Translations under genes and position numbers: made by a program | Notes under the pieces: generated by a model | Database searches by the model: none | The model's input: only the letters and a program-made list of their open reading frames with translations | Told to the model about the DNA's origin: nothing | Shown: positions 12,056 to 22,500 of the stretch, in pieces | How positions within the stretch are numbered: position 1 is the first letter of the stretch | Layout: each line of letters opens with the position of its first letter | From: Sanderia malayensis | Lineage: Eukaryota > Cnidaria > Scyphozoa > Semaeostomeae > Pelagiidae | NCBI GenBank assembly: GCA_013076295.1 | Contig: RQOL01000627.1 | Location: 1-64,000, forward strand | Length of the DNA stretch: 64,000 nucleotides | Reading direction: 5' to 3'

Positions 12056-12630
12056 TATGAACATTAATGAACATTACAGTGTGTACATTTTTTCGTGCAT
12101 TTTAAAGCCCATGTTTTCCTTTATGACATTGCATGCCAAAGGTTTTTATAGTTGTGTATAGCACATAATTGAAGCTTTCGTCAATGATACTTACTTTATT
12201 ACCGGTTATGTACTAATATATTATAAACAAAAACAATGTAGCATTAATCTACTCTCTGTTCAAGTTTACTGAGCTTCACCAATGTCCGTTCTTAATGAGA
12301 TGCGTTTCTGCAGTTCTTCTTTGCCAATAATAACACTTTACCCCCTATCGAAACGAGGTCGTTATGTTGCATTGAAAAAACTTTGGACTCTTTTCCATCA
12401 ATAGCCACCGCTTACTTTTGAAATAAGAATTTGAAACAGCTTGGCTTGGCATCACAAAATGATCATCAAACAAGACAACTTATAGTTGGGAAACTATTTC
12501 CAAATTTACATGGGACATATTCAATGTATCTTACAGGTAATACACTTAGATCTTATTTTTAACTCATTCCAAATTAAATTTCATCAAGTTGTTAAACCGG
12601 CTTAATTTTGGTTAGGCCATGCAAACTTCA
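12056..12630 (+). repeat. Segmental duplication, second copy
   Basis: Near-identical to 10362-10939. It is bracketed on both sides by copies of block C with satellite, so the order is A - spacer - C - A' - C', the outcome expected of an unequal exchange or replication slippage between satellite copies. Confidence 0.85.
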
Positions 12631-12636
12631 ACAAAC

Positions 12637-13985
12637 TTCACCTTTTGTGCTTTCAAAGCTCAATTGCCATCTTATCATCCAACATTGCATGTGAATGCAA
12701 AAATAACCAATATGAGGCTCATTTACGAGGCTTATGAAAAGGGGTTATCAGGTGAGCGGAGCGAGCTAACCCATTGCACATGAGGTTGAAAGAGGCATAA
12801 GCGTAAGCGAATGCAGCGCACGAAGTGCGCCTTATCAATCAATGTTTCTTGATAATAGATAGACAGGCGAGCGCAGCGAGCTAACCCATTGCACATGGGG
12901 TTGAAAGAGGCATGAGCGTAAGCGAATGCAGCGCACGAAGTGCCCCTTATCAATCAATGTTTCTTGATAAGAGATAGACAGGCGAGCGCAGCGAGCTAAC
13001 CCATTGCACGTGAGGTTGAAAAAGGCATGAGCGTAAGCGAATGCAGCGCACAAAGTGCGCCTTATCAATCAATGTTTCATGATAATAGATAGACAGGCGA
13101 GCGCAGCGCGCTAACCCATTGCACGTGGGGTTGAAAGAGGCATGAGCGTAAGCGAATGCAGTGCACGAAGTGCGCCTTATTAATCAATGTTTCTTCATAA
13201 TAGATAGACAGGCGAGCGCAGCGAGCCAACCCATTGTATGTGGGGTTCAAAGAGGCACGAGCGTAAGCAAATGCAGCGCACGAAGTGCGCCTTATCAATC
13301 AATGTTTCTTGATAAGAGATAGACAGGCGAGCGCAGTGAGCTAACCCATTGCATGTGAGGTTGAAAGAGGCATGAGCGTAAGCAAATGCAGCGCACGAAG
13401 TGCGCATTATCAATCAATGTTTCTTGATAATAGATAGACAGGCGAGCGCAGCGAGCTAACCCATTGCACGTGAGGTTGAAAGAGGCACGAGCGTAAGCGA
13501 ATGCAGCGCACGAAGTGCGCCTTATTAATCAATGTTTCTTCATAATAGATAGACAGGCGAGCGCAGCGAGCCAACCCATTGTATGTGGGGTTCAAAGAGG
13601 CACGAGCGTAAGCAAATGCAGCGCACGAAGTGCGCCTTATCAATCAATGTTTCTTGATAAGAGATAGACAGGCGAGCGCAGTGAGCTAACCCATTGCACG
13701 TGAGGTTGAAAGAGGCATGAGCGCAAGCGAATGCAGCGCACGAAGTGCGCCTTATCAATCAATGTTTCTTGATAATAGATAGACAGGCGAGCGCAGCGAG
13801 CTAACCCATTGCACATGAGGTTGAAAGAGGCATGAGCGTAAGCGAATGCAGCGCACGAAGTGCGCCTTATCAATCAATGTTTCTTGATAATAGATAGACA
13901 GGCGAGCGCAGCGAGCTAACCCATTGCACGTGAGGTTGAAAGAGGCATGAGCGTAAGCGAATGCAGTGCACGAAGTGCGCCAACC
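12637..13985 (-). repeat. GC-rich ~115-bp satellite array, reverse orientation
   Basis: Block C' followed by about 11 units of the same satellite as 7160-8480 but inverted (GCGCACGAAGTGCGCC, then GGCGAGCGCAGCGAGC). A block near 13195-13413 is repeated near 13540-13758, again showing higher-order structure. It ends at GCGCCAACCAGATTAAGCTT, the same boundary as the fragment at 8665-8766. Confidence 0.9.
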
Positions 13986-14133
13986 AGATTAAGCTTTTTT
14001 TACTTGACGGGCATTTTTTACTAGTCTTACATTTTTGTTCTGAAGTCCTTCAACCACATTTACATTTGCTTTTAGTTATCCAAGCTCTGTTTTAAAACAA
14101 TTGGCCTGCCACTTGGTCAGCAAATTCCCCGAT

Positions 14134-15124
14134 ATGGCCGATAGCGATGATGGATGCGTAAGTTGCTTTTGATTATTTCACAATTTGAAAAAGTTGATAA
14201 TCGAATGTTTCTAAAACCATAATGTAACAATTTGGTGTTTTTAGCATTCGCTTTTTCACACGAAGCCAGGCCAGGGTGGCAGCATTGTCAAGTGCCTGGA
14301 ACACATCAACAACAAGTTCGTAATTACTAAAGAAAAACGAATAAAGAAAAAGAGTGTGGGAAAGAGAAAAGAAGGGGCGCGCCAAGAAGGGCAGGCAGAT
14401 ATATTTGTGGAAAATGGTATTATATTGTATTATTTTTAACTTGAGATGGAAACACCGTTGTCATCTCCAATTCTAGCAGCAACTGATGCGTGTTTTTCTT
14501 TTTTCTAGTTGAGCAATTGCAACACATCACATGTGGGGACCCAAGAGTCCAAAGTGTCATGGAAGCACAATTTTTCATATATTGAACAAGTTTCATGTAT
14601 TGACGAAGCAGGGAGAATTGAGTTTACCATTTTTAATTGCCAGCATAAATAATCAATGCTTGACTATAAAACGTTTGTACGAAGGCTTCTGATGCTTTTT
14701 ACAGATAGTGATGGAGTTTGGTAGAATGCACCCCGGTGCTTCGGACGAAGAATTTCAAATGGCATTCGCCAAGTTTGCGGAAGCCGCAAACATCCAGCAC
14801 AGTAATAGTCTTGTGTATACAGTTCATCTATATCTACATTAGTATCTTTTGTATCTTTGATCATGTTCCTGTTGAAACAAATATTATGCTTTTCTTTTAG
14901 ATGACAATCTAGCCAGCCTCAGTGCTGCAATGTTCCCAAAGAGGGGCAAGAGACAGCTAGAAGAGACTGTAGAGTTAATTCAGGCCAAGGCAGCAGAGAA
15001 TCCGGCTTTGACAATTGTAAGAGACATCCGGTGGAATTTTGGAGCAGGTATGGCTCAAATTAGCCTTAACCCCACTCCCCGCGACAGCAGACAATTTTTT
15101 AAACAAGTTAAGTATTTAGCTTAA
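14134..15124 (+). CDS. Unrecognised multi-exon gene
   Basis: Proposed exons: 14134-14157 (MADSDDGC, donor GTAAGT), 14245-14416 (HSLFHTKPGQGGSIVKCLEH then a lysine-rich tract, donor GTATTA), an uncertain exon from 14509, 14705-14801 (EFGRMHPGASDEEFQ, donor GTAATA) and 14901 onward (LASLSAAMFPKRGKRQLEE, then IVRDIRWNFGAG) to a stop at 15122-15124. Acceptors are all good (TTTTTAG, TTTTCTAG, TTTACAG, TTCTTTTAG), and phases fit between exons 1-2, 2-3 and 4-5. Two frames compete in the 14509 exon, and the link between exons 3 and 4 is unresolved. I do not recognise the protein. It is small, charged and partly basic, with a possible helical C-terminal part. Confidence 0.45.
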
Positions 15125-16049
15125 TTTGAATTTCATTTGAAGTACTCTTAATTTTCAGTTCTGTTCTTTGTTATTTAATGGTTTGCTATTATTTGGTTTA
15201 GTTTCAATAGTTTTTATTTTCTTGTAAATATAGATGTTAAATTTCTCAATGATTTCAATTTTCAAGTTTAATTTGTCTTTACATGTTAATCTTGTTCTTT
15301 TTACTCCGTTTAAGATGCGTTCAAATTCAGCATGATTGTAGAGGCAAAATTAGCCAGGGGGTGCTACAGCAAGGAGCATGGCTGTCAAAAATACACCCCC
15401 CCCCAAATCGATCGGAATCATCAAACGAAGTGAAGCAATATGTACGTGTGAACAGATTTGTGACGATGTTCACTGAAATTACGGGATAATTTATGGATAG
15501 TTCACAAGCATTTTAGGGATAATAGGGTTAATATATGGATAAAATTCACACAAATATATAGGGATTAAAAAAGCACCATTAACCATAAAATAGCTGGTTA
15601 ATAAAGTTTGCCGTGCACCTTATAATATTGGAAGCAGATTGTTTCGTCTTTTTAGATGGTACACAATGGTACATTATCTCCTCCAACATTTCTTCAGAAT
15701 GCTCATCCTCCAAAGCATCAATGATAATTTCATTGCTGCCATTCACCAACTGAAAATAAAAGAAGGGAACAGTACATGAATCTGGTGTTTTTTAGGGTTA
15801 TTATGTCTATTTTGTCTTTAAACATTTATGTTGGGTTTGTCTTGTTGTCATTTTTAGTTGTTTTAGTTTCATTTTTAGAAAAATGACAATTCTTGATCTT
15901 TGTGACATTTTTTGAGAAAGGTGGAAAATTGTATACCGATGCAAACCTTCAAGGATTTATCTCCAAAACTGCAAGAAATTTCTCATTTGAGGGTCTAGTA
16001 CCTTAAAATGAATCGCCAGAGCAAATTGTTTGCTGTCGTTATAATGTAT
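15125..16049. other. Spacer, no recognised gene
   Basis: AT-rich, with a C-tract near 15392. Repeated phrases of the form GGGATAAT/ATGGATA near 15485-15560 are a short degenerate repeat. The open frame at 15283-15489 lacks a family signature. Confidence 0.35.
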
Positions 16050-16053
16050 ATTT

Positions 16054-16096
16054 CTACTTCATCATTGGTCCACGTCACTAGGAAGTCACGTGAGAT
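16054..16096 (+). repeat. DIRS left inverted terminal repeat
   Basis: Exact or near-exact reverse complement of 25373-25413. The shared core is CATTGGTCCACGTCACTAGG followed by AAGTCACGTGAGA. Confidence 0.75.
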
Positions 16097-16157
16097 ATGC
16101 CAGCACATGCTCGCACGTCAGTTGCTTGCTTTGCTTCGCGGGAAACAGTCAGATAAA

Positions 16158-17219
16158 ATGGCGAAAAGAAAACACGAAGAAGACAAGGAAGAAAGCCTTT
16201 TAGGTAATTGTGAGGAGGACACCTCCGTCGAAAACACTGGCGACACGCTGGGTAACACAAAAGACACTCTAAATCGCTTTGAAAAAGGTATATGCACAAT
16301 GACAGAGTCCATTCTCTTGATGAACATAGCTATCGAGCAAATGTCAACACAGGAAAGATTAGGCCAAACTTCTCCACATAAAAGGAGCAGACACGATGGA
16401 ACTCCCGACACGGGAGGTGAAGAGTGGGAGAACGATATTTCCTCAGATTAAGAAAATTTGTTGCCAAAAAATCGACAAGAAGCTGTGAAAGGCGACCTTC
16501 TTGACGAGATAGCCATTGAGCTGGAAGTTGAAGAAGACACCGACACGGATGTCTCTGAAAAACTAGCCAAAATTGTTAATAAGCGGTGGACAGAAAAGTT
16601 GAACCCAGATAAACTTTCTGAAAAGCTGAAGAAACATTCCCGACCCGGGAACTTAACAGCATTGATAGCCCCGAAGGTTAACCCTGAGATTTGGGCTGTC
16701 ATTTCAAACGCATGCAAGCGGGAAGACCTGAGAAAGGCCAACGTGCAAAACAACCTTTCCAAAGTTGGTTCAATTCTCGCTAAATGCACTGACCACTTGA
16801 TAAAAACCCACAAGGAAGTTGATGTCACTGGCGGCTTGAAGTTAGACGAGTTAGTCAGTTTTCATACAGAGGCTATTGCTCTGTTAGGCACAGCACAAGT
16901 AGAGCTGTCATTACAGCAACGAGACGCCATCTTGAATCACACTCTAAAAAAGGAGTATGTGGGCCTTCGTTCGCAGAACATTCCCATCACATCACTTTTA
17001 TTTGGGGATGACCTCCAGCAACAGCTGAAAAGCATCAAAGCTTCCAACAACTTGACACAGTCAATGTCAAATGGCCATGTGAATAAAAGGAGGAGCTATA
17101 ACTACAGAAGAGAACAAGAATCCGGTAACTGGAAATACAAGGGAGGCCAATGGAAACCTCATGATTCAAAAAACTTGAGATTCCCCCCCCTACAAAAGAA
17201 AGGGGGGCAGAAGAACTAG
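16158..17219 (+). pseudogene. DIRS gag-like protein, one in-frame stop
   Basis: Start chosen at MAKRKHEEDKEES (16158) because upstream codons lie in the terminal repeat. The first part is acidic, and a TAA at 16449-16451 then breaks the frame, which resumes at once in the same phase (ENLLPKNRQEAVKGD). The second part has the DIRS gag look: LNPDKLSEKLKKHSRPGN, APKVNPEIWAVI, and a helical repeat region ending in an RRSYNYRRE basic tail. The role in life would be packaging of element RNA. The single clean stop suggests modest age or a readthrough stop. Confidence 0.65.
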
Positions 17220-17239
17220 GAGGTAGTTGACAAGGGATC

Positions 17240-17866
17240 ATGAACACAATTCAGGTTAGTACATTTGACACAGACATTCTATACCTTCTAAAATACTTGA
17301 AAGCTAAAGTAAGAAGTTTTAGGGCTGGTAGAATCAGCCAACATTACCCATTATGGGAAAAACTTACCTCAGACACTGAGGTACTAAATACTGTGAAGGG
17401 TCAAAACATTGAATTCATAAGGACCCAACTGCAGTTGAAAGCTCCACAACAGAAAAAATTTGGCCCTGCTGAAAAGAATATTGTTGATATTGAAATTCTA
17501 AAATTGTTAAATAAGGGGGTGAACTCACTGGAAGAGAACCCTGTGACTCTCTATTTACAATATTTCTCAGACCAAAAACTGATGGAACTCATCGAATGAT
17601 CCTCAACCTCAAACAATTAAATAAATTAGTGGTATATCACCATTTTAAGGTGGACACTTTGTCGTCAGTAATACATATGATGAAACCAGGTTGCTATACG
17701 GCAGCAATAGATATAAAAGATGCATATTACTCTGTTCCTATTGCAGAGTCTGATCGCAGATTTCTAAGATTTGAATGGGATAGCAGCATATATCAATTTA
17801 CTTGCTATCCCAATGGTCTGGCATTGTGCCCTAGAAAATTCACCAAATTGCTCAAGCCTGTTTACC
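17240..17866 (+). pseudogene. DIRS pol, N-terminal half of reverse transcriptase
   Basis: Two frames: the first ends at 17599, the second runs from 17596 into the P-like insertion. It contains the RT fingers and palm region up to the first catalytic aspartate (AIDIKDAYYSVPI) and then CYPNGLALCPRKFTKLLKP. The frame is broken at 17866 by the nested transposon and resumes exactly at 22501 after one target duplication is discounted. One frameshift lies near 17590. Confidence 0.75.
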
Positions 17867-17960
17867 CAACGATAATAGAAGAGAGACTGGATAGGAAAGC
17901 CGGCAAGATCAAAGGACGATGTTGCCTCACATTGAAATTTCTCCAGAGAACTCAAACTTG

Positions 17961-17968
17961 ACTTCCGG
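17961..17968 (+). promoter_or_regulatory. ETS-type core promoter motif in left TIR
   Basis: ACTTCCGG lies 40 bases before the THAP start codon. The same motif occurs at the equivalent place in the right TIR. ETS boxes of this type are common near transcription starts of TATA-less animal promoters. The promoter role is inferred. Confidence 0.45.
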
Positions 17969-18392
17969 TTGCGATGCAGGCAAGCAAGTTGGATATTATT
18001 TTGGGAAATGCCAGGTGCAAACTGTTGCATTGTTGATTGCCTGACATATGCAGATAACAGCAAGTATCCACATCTTTTTCGAGTACCGACAAGCAAGAGC
18101 AGTACGAACACAAAGTCAATTAAAGATTGGAGGGCACATCTATTGCACATCATAAGTAGAGCGAATAAAACATTCAATCCAGAGAGGGCTTTTATCTGTT
18201 CCTGTCATTTTACCGAAGAATGCATAAGAACAGGCAAGTAAATATCAATACTAGATAGCTAGTCTGGACTCTACTTATTCTAGAGAAAATGTTTTCTGCT
18301 ATTAACTCGATCGTACCACCAGATTTTAGAGAGGGGTCTATATGCCTTGTACTGCAGCCTTAATCACAGCATGTTCTTGCAGGCCTATCCCT

Positions 18393-18601
18393 AGAAAAAA
18401 ATATTTAAAACCAAAAATACCTCAAAGTATCTCTTTGAGTCTATGTGAATAAATAAATATTAAACCCAATTTAAGCAGACACTTATCTAAATTTGGTAAA
18501 ATTGCTGTGTGAAAACTTATTTTCTTACGCTTCTTTAACATTTATTTATTCACATAGAGATATTTTGAGGTATTTTTGGTTTTAAATATTTTTTTGTATA
18601 C
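18393..18601. repeat. MITE in the THAP gene intron, TA target site
   Basis: Imperfect inverted arms of about 55 bp (AAAAAATATTTAAAACCAAA inward on the left, its complement on the right) flanked by TA, as expected of a Tc1/mariner-type miniature element. It lies wholly in the 585-bp intron, so the insertion would have been tolerated. Confidence 0.6.
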
Positions 18602-20136
18602 ATATAAAATAATAATAATAAATTGATAATAATAATATTAATATTAATAAATTGGTGAAAGTGAAAGTTGTGTCCCTGACCTTAACCACAAATCCCACAG
18701 GCTAATGGTTCCCCAGTCTTAGTACCCTTTGAGTTGAATTCAAGATCAAACCACCAAACAACTTGTTCTAGTGCCTTTTTCTAATTAAATGCAATAATAG
18801 ATTCATTTGCTTTTCCAGGAAAGAAAGGAAGAACAAATCTAAAAGTTGGGAGTTTGCCAACCAAATTTCTACCAAAGAAAAGTGTTGAAACAAGAAGGCC
18901 AAACCCTAGACGAGAATTGGCAAGAAGCTTTGTTACAGTACTTCCTGAACTGTATCAATATAGATGTTTGTCTGAATATCTTCAAAATAGTTTATCCAAA
19001 ATAAAAGACCCTTGGAATGTTGTGTGAAGAATACAAAGTTATATTAGGATGCATTAGCAAAGATGGAGATGTTATATTCAAAGTGGCTGTTGATGAAGCA
19101 TTGGAATTTACCATTGAGTACTTGTCCCTTGAGCTGCCACTCAATCATCCTATTTATAAAGAGCATAAAAAAGTGTTGCTAAAATCCAAATTCAGTGACT
19201 CCTTGTGTCTTTTTCTGCATTGAATAAATGTAATGGCATAACTGATATGGAGCTTAAAGAATATGGAGAAGAATGTATACTTGACAAGGAGCAGTGTGAT
19301 TACATCTCACATAAAAGCAAAGTTGACGGCCAAATTTCCATGGTTCTCCGGTCAAATACCTGCCTTGCCTTCATTTCAGAGGGGGATATTTGTGATGAAT
19401 GCAAGAATATCACCAAACAACTGAAAAAGAAGCTTGTTTTGGTAATAATAAGAACAAGCCAATAACTGCCAAGACCCCATTAGAGAAAGTCACAACACAT
19501 AAGCTTTCCCAAGCCATCAAAAATCTGCGCTTGAATCAAAAGAAACTTGAAGCCAAGATCAAGGAACTGAATCAGCAAATAGAGACAAATGGAATCCAAC
19601 TTGATCCTGATTTGCATGATGACTTTCAGAATTTGATTGAAAATGTCAAGCAGGAATTGCCAGAAGATTCTTTTGAAAAACTGTTTTGGGAACAGCAACA
19701 AAGTGCTTTCCAGAGCAATCCAAAGGGAACAAGGTGGCACCCAATGATGATTCGCTTTGCACTGCACATCGATTTGCGGTCACCATCTACCTACAAAGCT
19801 CTCAGGGAAAGTGGTGTAATCAAGTTGCCATCAGAACGAACTTTACGTGATTATTCAAATGTTTTTCATCCAAGCCCAGGTTTTAAAAAAGAAACTTTTG
19901 ATGATTTGAAACACCAAGCATCTAAGCTCCAGGAAATTGGAAAATATGTGGTTTTGGCCTTTGACGAGGTGTCAATCAAAGATGATCTTGTCTTTGATAA
20001 TCAGACTGGTGAGTTCATTAGCTTTGTAGATCTAGGAAACGATGTGAATGATATTTTTGGTGCAGGTGCAAATGCCAATTTCACTACATCTGTGCTGATT
20101 AGCAAGTACAACGAGCTGATCGAAGCTTTAGAACAG

Positions 20137-20914
20137 TGACGGGTGCGAAGGGACATGACTGTAAAGGGGGAGTGCAAGAACGATTACGTAAGGGCCTCGT
20201 TTAGGTGTTACAATGTTGTAGAAGTAAGCACGTCCAACAGAATTCGTACGCAAAACTGTTTCTAGATGGGACGAAATCATGCTGTTGTTAGTGTATCTTT
20301 AATTGTTTATGTAAATGATTTGTATTACGTAGTGGGGTAATTCCCACGGTAGGGTATATATAGGGGTGCTTGCTCCCCTATAGTAAGGTTCCAATTGGAG
20401 AGGTATCACAGACTGGTATTTAGTCATTAGATATCGTCTAGGGAACCCGGCTAGTTCAATTGTTGCAACTCTAATATTGTTAAGAAGCTGATTGATTGAT
20501 CGATGGAATAATCAAGAAATAGAGGAGAGTTGTTTGTGTAAAGCTTGAAGATTATGGTCAACAGAAACTGATGCTGCAAGAGGAAGAAAAGGCTAAAGTG
20601 ACAGATACATCTGAGGTATCGTGATATTTATGTTGTGCATGCGTAAGGCATGGAGTTGTGTTGAAATAAGAGACGACTGGGGGTCTAACTGTTCGATTTA
20701 CGTATTTTAAGGTAATTAGTCGTTAAAAAAGTTTATTGCGTAGTTATTAATTCACATTGTTGAGACAGTCTCTGTAAGCCTTAAGTTTACCGTTATTGTA
20801 TTAGATTTGATTTGTTGTCACGACCTTTCTCATATGTAGGTGAAGGTAATTAGGGACTTTCGCCTACGTTAGTTTGGTCAACGTGCGTATATACAGTCTC
20901 CTAGAAACTATCGG
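20137..20914 (+). repeat. LTR-like insertion in the P-type transposase
   Basis: The transposase frame stops at 20136 and homologous sequence resumes near 20917. The ~780-bp insert begins TGACGGGTGCGAAGG, contains a purine tract AAAGGGGGAG followed by TG (20161-20174, like a polypurine tract and LTR start) and a TATATA box near 20356. ACAG occurs on both sides as a possible 4-bp duplication. A solo LTR plus a few internal bases is my best reading, but no TG...CA pair is exact. Confidence 0.35.
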
Positions 20915-21143
20915 ACAGAGTGGTTTTTGCTCTGAAGATTCCCGACACATCTATTGCATCACATGCTCTGGTGTTCATGGTAATAGGCCTGGCATCAAGG
21001 CTTAAGTTCAGCATTGGCTATTTTGGTACCCATTCACTTACTTCCTACATGCTATACCCTTTGTTGTGGAAGTCAATTGGATTTTGTGAAAGATATGCTG
21101 GATTGAAAGTTATATGTGTGGTATCTGACAAGGCAAGTGCCCA

Positions 21144-22356
21144 TCAAAGGCTATATAGATAATTTCTTAATTTAATAATAATTTCTTTCTTGTTAATAAA
21201 ACTTGATGTTTTGGAAACAGTGCCACGGAAGATGCTCTCTATTGTAAAAAAGATTTCAACGAACTTCTTTTTAGGATACACCAGGCCTCCCCTGTCTAGA
21301 GTTTCAATCAATGTGTTATTTGAGTTGACAGAAACATCATCAACCACTTCTTTGCATTCACCAATTATATCTATTTGCTTCTGCAAGAATGGATGATTGT
21401 CACATTTTGTTTTTCGCTTAAGATTGAAAAATTTTGAAGTAAACTTCTTCAGAATGCTTCGGCTTCCACATATATATGTGACAGTGTGTTTTTCATCAAC
21501 ACTCAGTTCTGTGACAATATCAACAGGTTTTCTATCAGCAAATAGTCTTTTTGCAATTGTCTGCTGGAGTGCTAATAAGAACCAAGAGCAAAGATCTTTG
21601 GTGATACCAAAAGATTTCTGTACTGACTTTATGAAGTCTTCATCCTTCCATATTTCATCAAAGTTGACCCACATGGTTTCTTTGGTATTTGGTGAAATAA
21701 CTGAGGTGGTGGTCATGCCCTTACAAGTTTTAAAAAACTTTGATTTTATCGATTCCTGCAGTGGGTAACTGTACAGGGCCTTGAGTTTTTGAATGTCACT
21801 ATGATATATGTCATAAATCATCTCATCAGACTCAATACTACAAAAAGTTTCTCTAATCAAAGATGGCATTTCCTTGAACACTGGCAACTGCAACTCACAC
21901 TTTGATGGTTTTGTTGCCTTCTGCTGCTGTTTTGGCATCTTTTTGCTTTTTCCTCTTTCTCGCGTCTTATCAGGCCGGGACCGGGTTGTTCGAAAACAAA
22001 TTGAATGCCATTTTCGTTGCAGAAGGCAATCAAAATCTCCTAAAAAAACATTAGTTGATGTTTAAACATGAATAATCAAATCGGAAACCCAAAAAAATTA
22101 TCAAGCAAGAAGTAAAGGGTCTGCAAGAAACGATTTTGTTTTCATGTTGCCCACCATAATTTAGGCCCATAACATAAAAAAGTATCCAAACCAGAAGTTG
22201 AAGCCCTAAAAACCTAGAGCCTTGGCCCTTGAGTGCTTAACTAGATAGCTGTTATACGTAAAAATGAAAAAATTTTCCTACCTTGACCTGTTCATTCATC
22301 CATTTGTCGTCAAAAAGACCATCTAAATCGAGCAAACCATCGTTTTGTGTAGCCAT
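21144..22356 (-). CDS. Second gene of the P-like element, convergent, unknown function
   Basis: Exon 1 is 22356-22282 (MATQNDGLLDLDGLFDDKW, 25 codons, donor GTAGGA) and starts 22 bases inside the right ETS box. The second exon begins at 22039 after TTTTTTTAG. In phase it reads EILIAFCNENGIQFVFEQPG, but the long ORF 21938-21144 (264 codons) is in another frame, so a frameshift in the lysine-rich run near 21950 or another splice is needed. The long ORF has no stop. It contains VDEKHTVTYICGSRS, a lysine-rich stretch and LIETLDRGGLVYPKKKF, the last resembling the RGGL-x-x-P block near the end of several DDE transposases. It could be an inverted C-terminal transposase piece or an accessory protein. 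It ends overlapping the transposase remnant by 19 bp. Confidence 0.5.
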
Positions 22357-22377
22357 TATTGCCAGATTGGTATTCCA

Positions 22378-22385
22378 CCGGAAGT
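22378..22385 (-). promoter_or_regulatory. ETS-type core promoter motif in right TIR
   Basis: CCGGAAGT on the plus strand (ACTTCCGG facing inward), the mirror of the left box, 22 bases before the minus-strand start codon at 22356. Confidence 0.45.
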
Positions 22386-22500
22386 CGATTTTGACTTCTC
22401 TGAGAAATTTTCTGAAAACGCAACATGCCCATTGTTAACGCCTTTGATCTTTACCGGCTTTCCTATCCAGTCTCTCTTCTATTATCTTTGGTTTACCATA

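Larger units (their letters stand above)
18008..21162 (+). pseudogene. P-type transposase with N-terminal THAP zinc finger, degraded
   Basis: Exon 1 (18008-18233) encodes a THAP domain: start MPGANCCIVDC (C-x2-4-C), later the F-x-R-x-P patch, W of IKDW and the distal C-x2-H (CSCHF). The intron 18234-18818 has a GC-AG donor (GCAAGT), required for the frame to continue into LPTKFLPKKS. The later transposase region carries the P/THAP9-type blocks: RWHPMMIRFALHI, LPSERTLRDYSN, the first acidic catalytic residue in VLAFDEVSIKDDL, FVDLGNDVNDIF, then SHALVFMVIG and VVSDKASAHQR. Frameshifts near 19015, 19200 and 19440, plus the insertion at 20137-20914, kill the gene. The usual C-terminal third after SDKAS is missing from this strand. 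Confidence 0.75.
17867..22500 (+). mobile_element. P-like (THAP) DNA transposon nested in the DIRS element
   Basis: Flanked by a 7-bp target duplication GTTTACC (17860-17866 and 22501-22507) that lies inside the host RT frame, so both ends are exact. Terminal inverted repeats begin CAA(C/A)GATAATAGAAGAGAG and are similar over roughly 45 bp, with patchier similarity to about 110 bp, ending at an ACTTCCGG box at each end. The left gene encodes a THAP-P-type transposase (plus) and the right gene an unrelated-looking protein (minus); they meet tail to tail near 21150. TSD length and transposase type match the P superfamily. A secondary insertion (about 20137-20914) and a MITE (18393-18601) make this copy longer than usual. 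Confidence 0.8.

Noticed and set aside
12732..13873. Series of minus-strand ORFs with CAAFAYAHAS-type peptides
   Set aside because: Same satellite in the opposite array; no independent coding evidence.
20137..20914. Calling the insertion a definite solo LTR
   Set aside because: No exact TG...CA ends with matching 4-6-bp duplication; kept only as LTR-like.
21190..21768. Plus-strand ORFs opposite the second gene of the P-like element
   Set aside because: Antisense shadows; the minus-strand frame is longer and has its own start exon.
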